Assembly: GCA_038373865.1 (NCBI GenBank)
Contig: JAXGGA010003059.1
Location: 45,542-109,541 of the forward strand
Reading direction: 5' to 3'
Source of the DNA: Uloborus plumipes
Taxonomy: Eukaryota > Arthropoda > Arachnida > Araneae > Uloboridae
Length of the DNA stretch: 64,000 bases
Below are positions 21,048 to 34,579 of the stretch, one piece after another. Every line of letters starts with the position of its first letter. Position 1 is the first letter of the stretch. The translations under genes and the position numbers were made by a program. Under the pieces are notes generated by a model. That model searched no databases and was not told the origin of the DNA. It worked only from the letters and a program-made list of their open reading frames with translations.

Positions 21048-24000
21048 TAGGGTGGTCACAAAAAATCAATTTTCGAATTTCTTTTGTGGCACCCCCCTAA
21101 AATGTGCCATTGGGATAGAAAATGTGTTTTGCTAAGTTTTAGCTTAATCGGGTATATTAACACGTGCCTCAAAGAGGGTAAAGTTAAGAAAAACAGCGAT
21201 TTTTAGCCAAAAATTGTAGTTTTTACTCTGTAAAACCAAAACTACTGATCCTAGAAGCTTTATTTTGGTCTCATTTTGTAGGAAATTTTATTTTCTTTAA
21301 GTCTAATCTTATTTAAAGTTTCGAAAAAAATGATTAAATATTTTTCAGAATTTTCACAAGTCAGGCTGCAACGCAAATCCTCGAAATTGCAAGTAACATG
21401 GGGAAATTTTTTTTTCAACTAATCTTTTGAGGCACCCCCCTAAAATGTGCCAATAGACTAGAAAATGAGATTTGCAAAGTTTTAGCTTAATCGGATAATA
21501 TTAACACGTGCCTCAAAGTGGGTAAAGTTACGAAAAACAGCGATTTTTAGCCAAAAATCGTAGTTTTTCCTCTGTAAAACCAAAACTATTCATCTTAGAA
21601 ACTTTATTTTGGTCTCATTTTGTAGGAAATTTCATTCTCGTTAAGTGCTATCCCATTCATTTTTGCTATCATGTCCAAAGTATTTATTTGGCATTTTTCA
21701 GGTTAAATCGTAGAGTATATCAAAAATAAGAAATTTTCATGCAAAAACCTAAAAGCATTACAATATTCAATTACATTTATTTGCTTATTGTTGGATTTAC
21801 TTTGTCAATTAAAAAAGGGGTATTTTCGCGGTACTTTAGAAATAAATGAAACAAATTTCTGTGTTAAAATAGAGGAATTAAGGGGTTAAGACGGAAAGCA
21901 AAGAGTTAAAATGACAATAAAAGCTTTAATGCACCTTTATACTTATACTGTTAAATTATATAACATCATTTTACTACTCTTTACATACAAATTAAGTTTA
22001 TGATGGCTTGGATGGGATACCTTTTAATAAATGCGGAAAACTGTGCCTGCATTTAGCATATAGTATTAACTTGTAATAAAAGCTACCGTTGCTCTTTGTC
22101 TTTCGTCAAAGAGGAACTTAAGCCTGGAATTAATTTTACACCTCTTTCAGCTGTGTCATGAACATCATTAAACTATTTACTGTCTTTTTAGCTTTCGTCT
22201 AAAATTGGTTTTCACACGATTTATAGGGGTATATATTGTAATCGTCCCTAGGCTGCAGCTTTTTAATTTCACAACAAGAAAGTTTCAATTTTCGCCTAAA
22301 TTGCTTATTTCTAATATTCTCATCTTCTGTACCTGCTTTGAATTGCTTTTTATCTAACACAGATCATTCAGCTGGAAATTTTTGAAAAATATTTGCCTGA
22401 GGACCAGCAGATGTATTTCCATTTTGCAACTAAAAACTGCTTTTAAAACAACTTCTAAGATGCGGTGGAAACATGCTGAATACGGAAAATATTTCTGTAA
22501 CAACGCAGGTTTCCTGAAAGCTACGACTATTTTCAGCAGTGGTATCAAAATACATTCCATAAATTTTTTCAACTGAGCCCCAATGCTCAACTACTGAATA
22601 TACAGCACTTACTTGTACACGCCCGTGCTGTTTTTAAGGATGGGAACACCTATCATCTGCTCTTCAACACCACTAGTTATCAAAATTGCTAGCCTCTAAA
22701 TTGTCTTTGTTAAATAAAACTGGATGAGATTTCTTATCCCAATACACAACAGCTCCTTCTAAGTCTGAATTCCTGAATCGATTTTTGATAAGATTAAATC
22801 TTCGTTGACGAAATTGCTGTCTACAAAAGGGTATGACGTTTCTACTGAAAATTAAATTTGACGGTCATGACTTAATGTCTCTTCTGTAGCTGCTACTATC
22901 CGTTCTACGAATCCCGATGAGAAACATCAAAGTGGTTATCAAAGGAAAATCCTTAACTCTTTGGTTTTGAATGGCATTTTTGGATCTCTCAGCATTCTTC
23001 GCAGCTTTCTCCTCTCATCATACAGTTTTTCTAGGTTTGTAACGTAGGTTTTAGATTGTTTGTTGGCATCTTAGCTTTTTCACAAAAAATGAGAACTCCC
23101 TTTGGTTACTTGAAGCTTTTCTGAACATCAGTTTAATTTGACGCAAGTTTTAAAGATAGAAGGTAAGATAAGAAAGTAACTTGGAACCTGTGATTTGATG
23201 AGACATGCGGCTATTAAAAATTGTCTTTCTGTCTTAAATTCAAGCTTGTTGATCTCTGGAAACCGAAGGTGGAGCCATTCTCCATTAAATCTCAAGGATT
23301 GTGTCCCAAACTAGTTGCTTGAAGACTTGCAAAGCGAACAACTATGAATACTATATTTATAAAGTGTTGTGGGGTGTCTTAATGATTTCTCGGCCCTCCC
23401 ACAATAGAGATGGCGATTGCACCTTTCTATAATGGGGAATCATAGTTTTCTCCCTTCCCCAGGGGTCGAAAGCCCTAACAAGGCAGAGATTTTTAAGCTA
23501 ATATTCAGCTCTGACCGCTAAGGAGGAAAGCAGCGTTTTGTATTTGAAGGGTTGAGAGATGAAAGGGTTAAGTGACAAAACAGAAATTGCGAGTAATTAA
23601 AGTTCAAAGTTTTATTGTTGTAGTTATTGCAGCTTTTTTGTTTTCTGGTTTTGTCATTAGTGTGCGAATGAAATTGGTCTATTGATATCTACTGTTTGAT
23701 TTACCAAGTTTTATTTGCTCACCTGTATCTATTGCTTACCATTGTAGAGAGTGTTCATTTTTTAAAATGTAACTTAGCCCCTTCATCCTCCAAGCCCTTC
23801 ATTTATGGCTTGTACTGCTCATTTCATAAGCTTTACTCGCAGTTATTTATTTTATCTATGAGTTTCAAAGACATAAATTTATTATATATTCGTAATAATA
23901 TTGCTGTTTTTTCTCTGAAAAGTCAACGTTATCCGTAGATTTCATCAAATTTACTAAAAGAACTTATTAATTTACATTTTAATGATTTATTTTTTCTAAG

Positions 24001-24698
24001 CAATTTCGAGGATTTACGCTGCAGCCTGACTTGAAAAATTCTGAAAAATATTCAATCATTTTTTTTCGAGACTTTAAATGAAATTAGACTTAAAGAAAAT
24101 AAAATTTCCTACAAAATGAGATCAAAATAAAGCTTCTAAGATGAATAGTTTTGGTTTTACAGAGGAAAAACTACGATTTTTGGCTAAAAATCGCTGTTTT
24201 TCGTAACTTTACCCTCTTTGAGGCACGTGTTAATATTATCCGATTAAGCTAAAACTTTTCAAATCTCATTTTCTAGTCTATTGGCACATTTTAGGGGGGT
24301 GCCTCAAAAGATTAGTTGAAAAAAAAATTCCCCATGTTACTTGCAATTTCGAGGATTTGCGTTGCAGCCTGACTTGTGAAAATTCTGAAAAATATTTAAT
24401 CATTTTTTTCGAAACTTTAAATAAGATTAGACTTAAAGAAAATAAAATTTCCTACAAAATGAGACCAAAATAAAGCTTCTAGGATCAGTAGTTTTGGTTT
24501 TACAGAGTAAAAACTACAATTTTTGGCTAAAAATCGCTGTTTTTCTTAACTTTACCCTCTTTGCGGCACGTGTTAATATTATCCGATTAAGCTAAAACTT
24601 TGCAAATCTCATTTTCTAGCCCATTGGCACATTTTAGGGGGGTGCCGCAAAAGATTAGTTGAAAAAAATTTTTCCCCATGTTACTTGTGACCACCCTA
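21048..24698. mobile_element. 3.65-kb DNA transposon with long inverted repeats and 8-bp TSD
   Basis: A perfect duplication, GTTGACAA, flanks it (21040-21047, 24699-24706). The termini are TAGGGTGGTCACAA in inverted orientation. Each end carries two tandem subterminal units of about 342 bp, each marked by GGCACCCCCCTAAAATG (left at 21088 and 21431; inverted on the right near 24290-24305 and 24635-24646), giving inverted repeats of about 0.6 kb. A decayed transposase lies on the minus strand in the centre. The 8-bp duplication and TAGGG ends suit hAT or P-like superfamilies; I cannot decide between them. Confidence 0.88.
22350..22960 (-). pseudogene. Decayed transposase of the 3.65-kb element
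   Basis: The minus strand shows ordered fragments in shifting frames: LEGAVVYWDKKSHP (about 22760), SGVEEQMIGVPILKN (about 22660), SAVYSVVEHWGSVEKIYGM (about 22585-22530) running into YFDTTAENS, and ILEVVLKAVF (about 22440). This order of W-D-K, G-V-P, E-x-W-G, F-D-T-T-A-x-N and late hydrophobic motifs matches a transposase-like family I recall from many arthropod genomes, where FDTTASNTG is nearly invariant. Frameshifts and stops between blocks make it inactive. The FDTT aspartate is a likely catalytic residue (inference). Confidence 0.6.
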
Positions 24699-25040
24699 GT
24701 TGACAACTCTGAAAAGTATCTCGAATGTAACTAGTTGTCGTGGCCGTCACGAAAATTTCTTCTATATCTATCTTATGAATTCCGGTTACAAAATAAAATA
24801 CGTACTCTCCCGAATAATTGAAGACAGCTCCAATTTCCCAATTATCGTAATAACCCTGCAAATGCAGAATCAATGAGCGAAATTGGAAATCATTGCAAAA
24901 GCCTTGTTTAGATTAATTGCAAACATTTTATGTGTTAGTAAAAATAAATTGGCAACAGTTAAAAATTTCAAATCATTGAAAGTTTTCAGCTGTTTTGATA
25001 ATTAAATAGCGTGAAAGTGATTTTTTAATGAATTAATTTT

Positions 25041-25623
25041 TCGCATTGTTGACTAAGCGCAAAAATCACCCCATCCTTCCCCCTGGGGCGATTGGCGCCA
25101 AAATTTAATCAATGCTTGATTCCATACTGGGTTAGTGTTATTCCAAATTTCATTCAAATCGCAGCAATATTTCTCGAGATACAGTAGGTGCAATGACAAA
25201 AAAAGCACTTTTGATTGCTCCACCCCCCTTTGAGATATTGACACACAAATTAAATCAACACTTGTACTCAATAGGGTCTACCTATGGACCAGTTTTCGTT
25301 TGATTCCGCCGGTTACTTTCTGAGATATAGCAATCACCCACGAGCAGAACACGTGCGATTGCTCCACCCCTCTTGGAGGAATTCGCTAAAAAAAGTCAGG
25401 TGCACCAGTTCACATGGTGGTACATATGTGCAAAAATTTTTGTTCGATTTCATGCAGTAGTTTTTGCTCTATCGCGGCCACAAAAACTGGTCACACACAT
25501 ACAGACTCACACACAGACACACAAACAGACAGACAATTTCCAAAAATGGCCGAAATAGACTCGTGCAAATCCGTCAAAATTCGACATTCGAAAATTTTCA
25601 CGAATCCAATACTTTCTTCTATA
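25041..25623 (+). mobile_element. Retroelement 3' tail with terminal hairpin (left part)
   Basis: GC-richer repeat sequence with internally repeated phrases (GATTGCTCCACCCC occurs twice), then CACACACATACAGACTCACA, CAGACAGACAATTTCCAAAA and finally ATACTTTCTTCTAT. The tail resembles 3' ends of a widespread arthropod non-LTR-type repeat that finish in a hairpin ACTTTCTTCTAT...ATAGAAGAAAGT. The second hairpin arm is found 3.9 kb away at 29492-29503, because Helitrons inserted in the loop. Confidence 0.6.
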
Positions 25624-26280
25624 TCTTATATATATAAAGATGACGGTGTTTGTTTGTAACCGCTGGCCAGAAGCCCCCACAGCATCCACAGACATGAAAC
25701 TTGGCTCAAAAATTCGAACGTACTCGCCCTCGTGCACCTCGACGGCCAAATTTTTAATTTCGAATTAGTTATTTTTAAATTAATTAATTAGTCTCATTTT
25801 TGGTGTATCCGCCATAATTGAGGGGGGAAACCTTCCTCCACCCCAAAGTATTATATATCACTGGAAAGGGTTTTTTTTCTGAAAAAGAAAAGTCGTAGCA
25901 CGTTTCTGTCCGTTAATTAGGACAGGAGATATTAATTAATCAAACTTAGTCGATTTTCAAGGCTTAACTCTGTACGCAAGACTGAAACACTAGATCCATT
26001 TTCCATACAAGCCGCTCTTTCTTAAGTGGTTTAAATTTACGTATAGAGTTAAGATTTGAAAATTTACTAAATTTGAGTATATCTCCTGTCTTTTTGATTT
26101 ATTTGGCGAATTGTTTTGAAATTTAAAAGGACTTTTAGGGTAGTTTAAAAGGTTGTGGAGAAAACGGTAAGACTAGAATTTTTTATGCGACATTTTAAAA
26201 GAACTCAATGCATTTACAGCTTTTAAAATACTGTGAGATGTATAGCTGTGATGCCTAATAAGTGAATTTGAGGTGTAGTA

Positions 26281-28196
26281 TCTATATATATAAAGATGAC
26301 GGTGTTCGTTTGTCTGTTTGTACGTTTGTAACCGCTGGCCAGAAGCCCCCACAGCACCTACAGACCTAAAACTTGGCTCAAAAATTCGAACGTACCCCGC
26401 CCTCGTGCACCTCGAAGGCCAAATTTTTAATTTCGAATTAGTTATTTTTAAATTAATTAATTAGTCTCATTTTTGGTGTATCCACCATAATTGAGGGGGG
26501 AAAACTTTCCCCCACCCCAAAGTATTATATATCACTGGAAAGGGGTTTTTTTCTGAAAAAGAAAAGTTGTAGCACGTTTCTGTCAGTTAATTAGGACAGG
26601 AGATATTAATTAATCAAATTTAGTCGATTTTCAAGGCTTAACTCTGTACGCAAGACTGAAACACTAGATCCATTTTCCATACAAGCTGCTCTTTCTTAAG
26701 TGGTTTAAATTTACGTATAGAGTTAAGCCTTGAAAATTTACTAAATTTGAGTATATCTCCTGTCTTTTTGATTTATTTGGCGAATTGTTTTGAACTTTAA
26801 AAGGACTTTTAGTGTAGTTTAAAAGGTTGTGGAGAAAACGGTAAGACTAGAATTTTTTATGCGACATTTTAAAAGAACTCAATGCATATACAGCTTTTAA
26901 AATACTGTGAGATATATAGCTGTGATGCCTAATAAGTGAATTTGAGGTGTAATATAAGAATATATTAAAAATTTAAGTTTTGTTGTGGTCAATAACTCTC
27001 ACAATATTTTCAGAAAATTATAGTAATTAGCCCCCTATGATGAGAACGCTACTGATAGCTCTAAATGTTTAGCAACAGAAAAATCAAATGAAGAGTTTAA
27101 TGTATTAACTAAACTCATGTCTCTAAAAGACTTCCAAAATATTTTTGGAGGCGAAATGGACAAGATAAAAGCACCGAAATATCAGAAGGGAGTTTTAAAT
27201 AATACATGACCGTTATACAAAATTTGGCGCTTTTTTTTCCAGAATGATTTTTCTAAAAACTCTACCAATACTGAAATACTAACTGCAATTATAAGAACAA
27301 ATGCAAATCTGACTAATGAAGATAATGTAACAGCAGCAACAACTGTGATAACTCCTCTGAAAACTCCTATAAATTGAGTACGTCATCTACTTAAAACAAA
27401 ACTCATTGTAGCAAATTTATCGATGATTACCAACAAAATGCGCCAAACAGTGGGAGAAAATTTCTTAATAGGATAGACAAAAAAACCATTCATTTTAGTT
27501 TCTGAGAGTTATAGAACAACTATTAAAAACAATGAACAAGAAAAGCAGCAAAAAGAGTGAAAAATAAAGAAAAGAAAAGTAAACGGAATGGACAAGCAGC
27601 CGTACAGAAAGAAAATGCTTTAAAGAAGACTAGAACAAATAAAGAGAAGTCAAAAAAATAGAAAAGGGAAAGATGGAGAAAGATATTGAATGCTATAGTG
27701 TTATAATATATTTAATGAATGGAAAATATATTCAGTTAACCGTAGAATATCTTTATATAATGCTTTACTATATTCATGTAAAGGTATAATATTTTCCTAT
27801 ATATATGAATAATCCAGTATAACATTGAATATTTACATGGCCAATAACTGTATGGTTTCATAGCCAATAACTATGGTAAGGTGGCCAATTACTATCAATT
27901 TGACATTTTTGTTTTTGTGTTGACTTTTTTCTAATAATATATCTGAAAAGTGTTTTCAGACAGTATGAGTAGTAAAATACATTAATATAGTATCATATGA
28001 AGTATTTTTTATTTATGCAGAAATATTTCATTTATTTTTTATTCAAGCATACAAATACGATGTCGCTAAAGTGGCAAATTACTATACCGCTTCAACCTTC
28101 ATAATTTTTCTTCAGAGGGTTGGAGTGAATTTAAATTTATTCAGTGGACTTCCTTCCCATTTAAATGCACGGGCATCGCCGTGCGGGTACTGCTAG
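26281..28196 (+). mobile_element. Helitron family 2, inner copy nested in the outer copy
   Basis: It starts TCTATATATATAAAGATGAC after A (26280) and ends with the GCACGG/CCGTGC hairpin (28167-28172, 28179-28184) and CTAG at 28193-28196, followed by T (28197). Joining 26280 to 28197 restores the sequence seen uninterrupted in the inner copy itself at about 26950 (GAGGTGTAATATAAGAATAT). It is therefore a clean insertion between A and T of the older relative. The 5' half matches 25624-26280 and the 3' half matches 28197-29483. Confidence 0.9.
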
Positions 28197-29375
28197 TAAG
28201 AATATATTCTTAAAAATTAAAGTTCGTTGTGGCCAATAACTCTCACAATATTTTCAGAAAATTATAGTAATTAGCCCCCTATACGATGAGAACGCTACTG
28301 ATAGCTCTAAATGTTTAGCAACAGAAAAATCAAATGAAGAGTTTAATGTATTAAATAAACTCATGTCTCCAAAAGACTTCCAAAATATTTTTGGAGGCGA
28401 AGTGGACAAGAATTTATCGCCGGACCTTAAACTAGGATTCATCCGATAAAAGCACCGAAATATCAGAAGGAAGTTTCAAATAACACATGACCGTTATACT
28501 AAGTTTGGCGCTTTTTTTCCAGAATGATTTTTCTAAAAACTACTCTACCAATACTGAAATACTGACTGCAATTATAACAACAAATGCAAATCTGACTAAT
28601 GAAGATAATGTGACAGCAGCAACAGTTGTGATAACTCCTCTGAAAACTCCTATAAATTTGTGTACGCCATCTACTTCGGTTAATCTGTGCTTTGGGTTCC
28701 TTTTCTCGCCAAACACGGATTTCGGTTTTGTCGCCATAGAAACGCCATTTCTGCGTAATGTCTCTCGGAGCTTTCAACTACGCGAGACAACAAGGAAAAA
28801 CGCGCCAGTTGGCGATTTTTTGAAAATGCTCCAAGCAGGGACCCAAAGCGCATTTTCACCTCTACTTCAAACAAAACAACTCATTGTTGCAAATTTATCG
28901 ATGATTACCAACAAAATGCGCCAAAAAGTAAGAGAAAATTTCTTAATAGGATAGACAATTGAACCATTCTTTATAATTTCTAAGAGTTACAGCGCAGCTA
29001 TTGAAAACAATGAACAAAAAAAGCAGCAAAAAAAGTGAAAAATAAAGAAAAGAAAAGAAAACGGAATGGACAAGCAGCCGTACAGAAAGATGTTTGAATT
29101 ATAGAAAGATGTTGAATGTTTACATGGCTAATAACTGTATGGTTTCATAGCCAATAACTATGATAAGATGGCCAATTACTATCAATTTGACATTTTTGTT
29201 TTTGCGTTGACTTTTTTCTAATAATATATCTGAAAAAGTGTTTTTAGACAGTATGAATAGTAAATGCATTAATATAGTATCATATGAAGTATTTCTTATT
29301 AATGCAGAAATATTTCATTTATTTTTTATTCAAGCATACAAATACGATGTCGCTAAAGTGGCCAATTACTATACC
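26985..29375 (+). repeat. Reiterated GTGGCCAATWACT motif in both Helitron copies
   Basis: GTGGTCAATAACTCTCAC lies near 26985 and variants of TGGCCAATAACTATGG / GTGGCCAATTACTATC lie near 27838, 27862, 27879 and 28070. The same set repeats in the outer copy near 28228, 29128, 29148, 29169 and 29356. All are on this strand. The pattern resembles the motif arrays of the other DNA transposons in the window, suggesting that the Helitron picked up a decayed element of that kind. Confidence 0.5.
28678..28868. other. 191-bp GC-richer block present only in the outer Helitron
   Basis: Bounded by CTACTTC at 28671-28677 and again at 28862-28868. In the inner copy only one CTACTT remains at the equivalent place (27387-27392). 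It is open in more than one frame on both strands, for example FGSLLGAFSKNRQLARFSLL on the minus strand and RNVSRSFQLRETTRKNAPVG on the plus strand. I do not recognise either product. Either a captured fragment or the part lost from the inner copy by deletion between the short direct repeats. Confidence 0.6.
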
Positions 29376-29483
29376 GCTTCAACTATAATAATTTTACTTC
29401 AGAGGGTTGGAGTGAATTTAAATTTATTCAGTGGACTTCCTTCCCATTTAAATGCACGGGCATCGCCGTGCGGGTACTGCTAG

Positions 29484-29510
29484 TATTAGACATAGAAGAA
29501 AGTAAAAGGA
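29484..29510 (+). mobile_element. Retroelement 3' tail with terminal hairpin (right part)
   Basis: ATAGAAGAAAGT at 29492-29503 is the exact complement of ACTTTCTTCTAT at 25611-25622. Together they form the 12-bp terminal stem whose 9-base loop was the Helitron target. The A-rich end follows. Confidence 0.65.
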
Positions 29511-31977
<2,467 letters not shown>

Positions 31978-31984
31978 TGTTCAA

Positions 31985-32220
31985 ATTAGAAATCTTACAG
32001 TTAATTAGCATAAAATTAGATGCATTAAACTGTAAAAACAACAGTATAGTTCTGGCAGCATAGGTTCCAGTTAGAACTGTAAAATGCACAGTAATAAACT
32101 TTGAAACTAGCAATTTTAGTTTATTACTGTAAACTAGTAATTTTACAGTTTATTATTGTAAAATTACTGTAAAATTAGTTGCAATATACTGTAAAAACAA
32201 CATCTATGTTTTGCAGTATA
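31985..32220 (+). mobile_element. ACTGTAAAATT-type MITE, copy 1 (left end lost)
   Basis: Contains TAAACTGTAAAAACAACAGT, GGCAGCATAGGTTCCAG and several alternating ACTGTAAAAT / ATTTTACAGT blocks. It ends TTTTGCAGTATA. The left terminus is missing near the TA tract. Family features are described under the copy at 49422-49957. Confidence 0.75.
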
Positions 32221-34160
32221 GCCCCTAAAAAAGAGCATTTTTCTTAAGATTAATTCATTGGAAAATAAATTTGATTTTTTTCTTTTTTTTTCAGATTTTT
32301 GTGGTAATTGCTTAAAGGTTTTTTCATGGAAATTCGAAATTTTTTGTATTCAAATCAACTCATTAAGAAAGCTAGTTATTATTTTTTTACCGAACAGAAA
32401 AAAATCAACATTTTTTACTGAGAAATAGTATCTGCTCTGAGTTTGTCTTAATCATTTCTGAAATTTTATGAATTAGGTTTTTTGAAGCAATATAATTATC
32501 AAAAGACTATACTACTTATTAGGAAAACATTTTTGTCATACTTTGTTACTAAGAGAAAAGATCCAAAACATTGTATAAAAACCCAAGAGAAAGATATTTT
32601 GAGTAGCGGTCTCAGTAAGGAAATCCTTATTGATTTTTGAGGCACAATTTCTTTTATACGTTACGCAGCTATACCGAATGAAAAATCAGTGAAACAAAAA
32701 CTTGAGTTGCTATTCAGTGGACTTAGAGAAGAGAAAATATGTTGTAATAAGAATAATTAATAGTATTTCACAAACGTACTGCTCACAAAAAGAATATATT
32801 TTTTTTCAAGACAAGTTTCCAAAAGTTTTAAATGTGTACTTTGCAAGGAGCTAGTATTTTGGCGAGGCCAAAAAAAAAAAAAAAAAAAAACACTTATTAT
32901 GTTCTGTGAATTTTTGGAAAATAAGAAATCAATCGTGCCATAAAAATGAACAGGATTTGTAAAAATGTTTGTATGTAATTGTTGCTCTGAGCTGCACATG
33001 ATGTATTTCATGTCTTCTACGAGATGGGTTTTTTTTCTTAATGGTTTCTATTGGTATACATTAAAATTTTAGAAAGTTAAAATCTCTTATTTTAAACTAT
33101 ATTTTAAAGGTAGGGTTATCGCCTACTGCAAAAAATTTGTCGCATAATAAAAATGCATTAGTTTAATTTTACTTGGAAATGTCCTTCTAATCTTATAAGT
33201 TACATCATTTCACGAATGTTTCAAACGTAATTGATGACTAATTCCCACAATGATCAACAATGAATTCGTTTGCTCTTGGAATCATAAATAACTGAATAGT
33301 TTTCATAATTTCCCAGTTTACTGAAACATTTTAAGTTTTCAAATGCATTTTTGACGCAATTCATCACACAGCAGGCATTTTTTTTTTCAATTTTTAGAAG
33401 TTAAACCGTCTTAACCTAATCATAAATCATTAGATTTGTTCGTCACTTAAGATCGCGTACGACAAGAAAATACTCAGAAATCAGAGCGCAATCCTTTATT
33501 AACTTTTTTTTGTTGTTACGAAGTTCGCAAATGAGTTTTACAAAAGAAATGTACTTCGGAAGCAAAAGATTTTTTTCCTCTTTTCTAAGTTTATCTTCTT
33601 AAAATTTTCAACAGATCATTGACATGCACAACTTTTACACTTTCCGCCAGTGCCCACGCTTTTAAAAAACGTTCTCCTCAACGATCATGTGAAATAAAAT
33701 TATTTGCGGACAACTTAAAGAAGTTGTTTGACTTTCATCTAATATTCGAAAATTTGAGTTTGATCACAGAAAGATCTGGAGAAGTACTAGGAAGAAAATA
33801 GAAAGAAAGCTCGAAAGCTAGCTTCATAAAATGATTTCTGCTTCGTCGAGTTCTATAAGATTTCAATTATTCAATTTCTTAAAAATCTTTTATTTTAAGT
33901 ATAAAATGTCAAAAACATTATCGTTCACTTTGATCATATGGATGCCAAAGCATCCAAAGTGATACGTTTTACTAAGAACATAAGAATTCTCATGATAAAG
34001 AATTTTAATATAGTCAAATGCTCTTTTTCTCAGCATAAAGTTGCATTAAGGAAACAAATCTGGGTCTAGACGGCATTTAGTATTCTTGCTTGTGAAATAA
34101 ATGCAAGTGATATTACGTCATTCTTAAATGCGTCTCAGATTCCTTAACTACGATCAGAGT
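32221..34160. other. AT-rich DNA, nothing supported
   Basis: A poly-A run lies near 32871-32890. No gene or classified repeat is recognised. Confidence 0.4.
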
Positions 34161-34167
34161 GTATCAG

Positions 34168-34240
34168 CCATCTTGTCTAATGGTCAGAAAAATCTGACTG
34201 CGGATGAGGGGGTCCGGGTGCGAATCCCATGCTCGGGCAT
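34168..34240 (+). repeat. tRNA-derived SINE head
   Basis: GCCATCTTGTCTAATGGTC carries an A-box-like TGTCTAATGG, and GGGTGCGAATCCC matches a B box with one change, about 45 bases downstream. The stems do not form a sound cloverleaf, so it is a SINE relic. It abuts the MITE that begins at about 34252. Confidence 0.55.
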
Positions 34241-34251
34241 GTATGCACTTC

Positions 34252-34575
34252 TTACAGTATAATACAGACAATTTTTTGTAATAAACTGCAAAATTTGCTA
34301 ACTTTACAGTACTAAACTGTAAAATTGCTATAATTTTACAGTTTACTACCATGTATTTTATAGTTTTAAACTGGAACTTCTACTGCCAGTATTATACTGT
34401 TGATTTTACAGTATAATGTAGCTAAATTTTAAGGCAATAAACTGTAAAATTTCTAACTCTACTGTAAGAAACTGTAAAATTGATAGTTTTACAGTTTATT
34501 GCTGTGTATTTCAGTTTTAAATTGAAACCTCGATTGCCAGTATAAAACTAAAAACAACAGTTCATTTTTTGCAGT
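34252..34575 (-). mobile_element. ACTGTAAAATT-type MITE, copy 2
   Basis: Two internal units in reverse orientation (AAACTGGAACTTCTACTGCC and ATTGAAACCTCGATTGCC) sit between palindromic ATTTTACAGT blocks. The right end reads TTCATTTTTTGCAGTG followed by TA. The left end is eroded. Confidence 0.8.
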
Positions 34576-34579
34576 GTAT

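Larger units (their letters stand above)
25624..29483 (+). mobile_element. Helitron family 2, outer copy
   Basis: It begins TCTTATATATATAAAGATGA after host A (25623). It ends with hairpin GCACGG-GCATCG-CCGTGC, eight bases, then CTAG (29480-29483), followed by host T (29484). A second copy of the same family is inserted inside at 26281-28196; without it the outer copy is about 1944 bp. The 3' half contains passenger sequence with repeated GTGGCCAATWACT motifs and a GC-richer block at 28678-28868 that the inner copy lacks. No Rep/helicase coding remains. Confidence 0.88.

Noticed and set aside
28487..28954. 155-codon open frame across the outer Helitron
   Set aside because: Only the block at 28678-28868 makes it longer than in the inner copy, and no domain is recognisable. 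It is described as passenger sequence rather than as a gene.
34168..34240. Possible tRNA gene
   Set aside because: The B box has a mismatch and no sound cloverleaf forms; it abuts a MITE.
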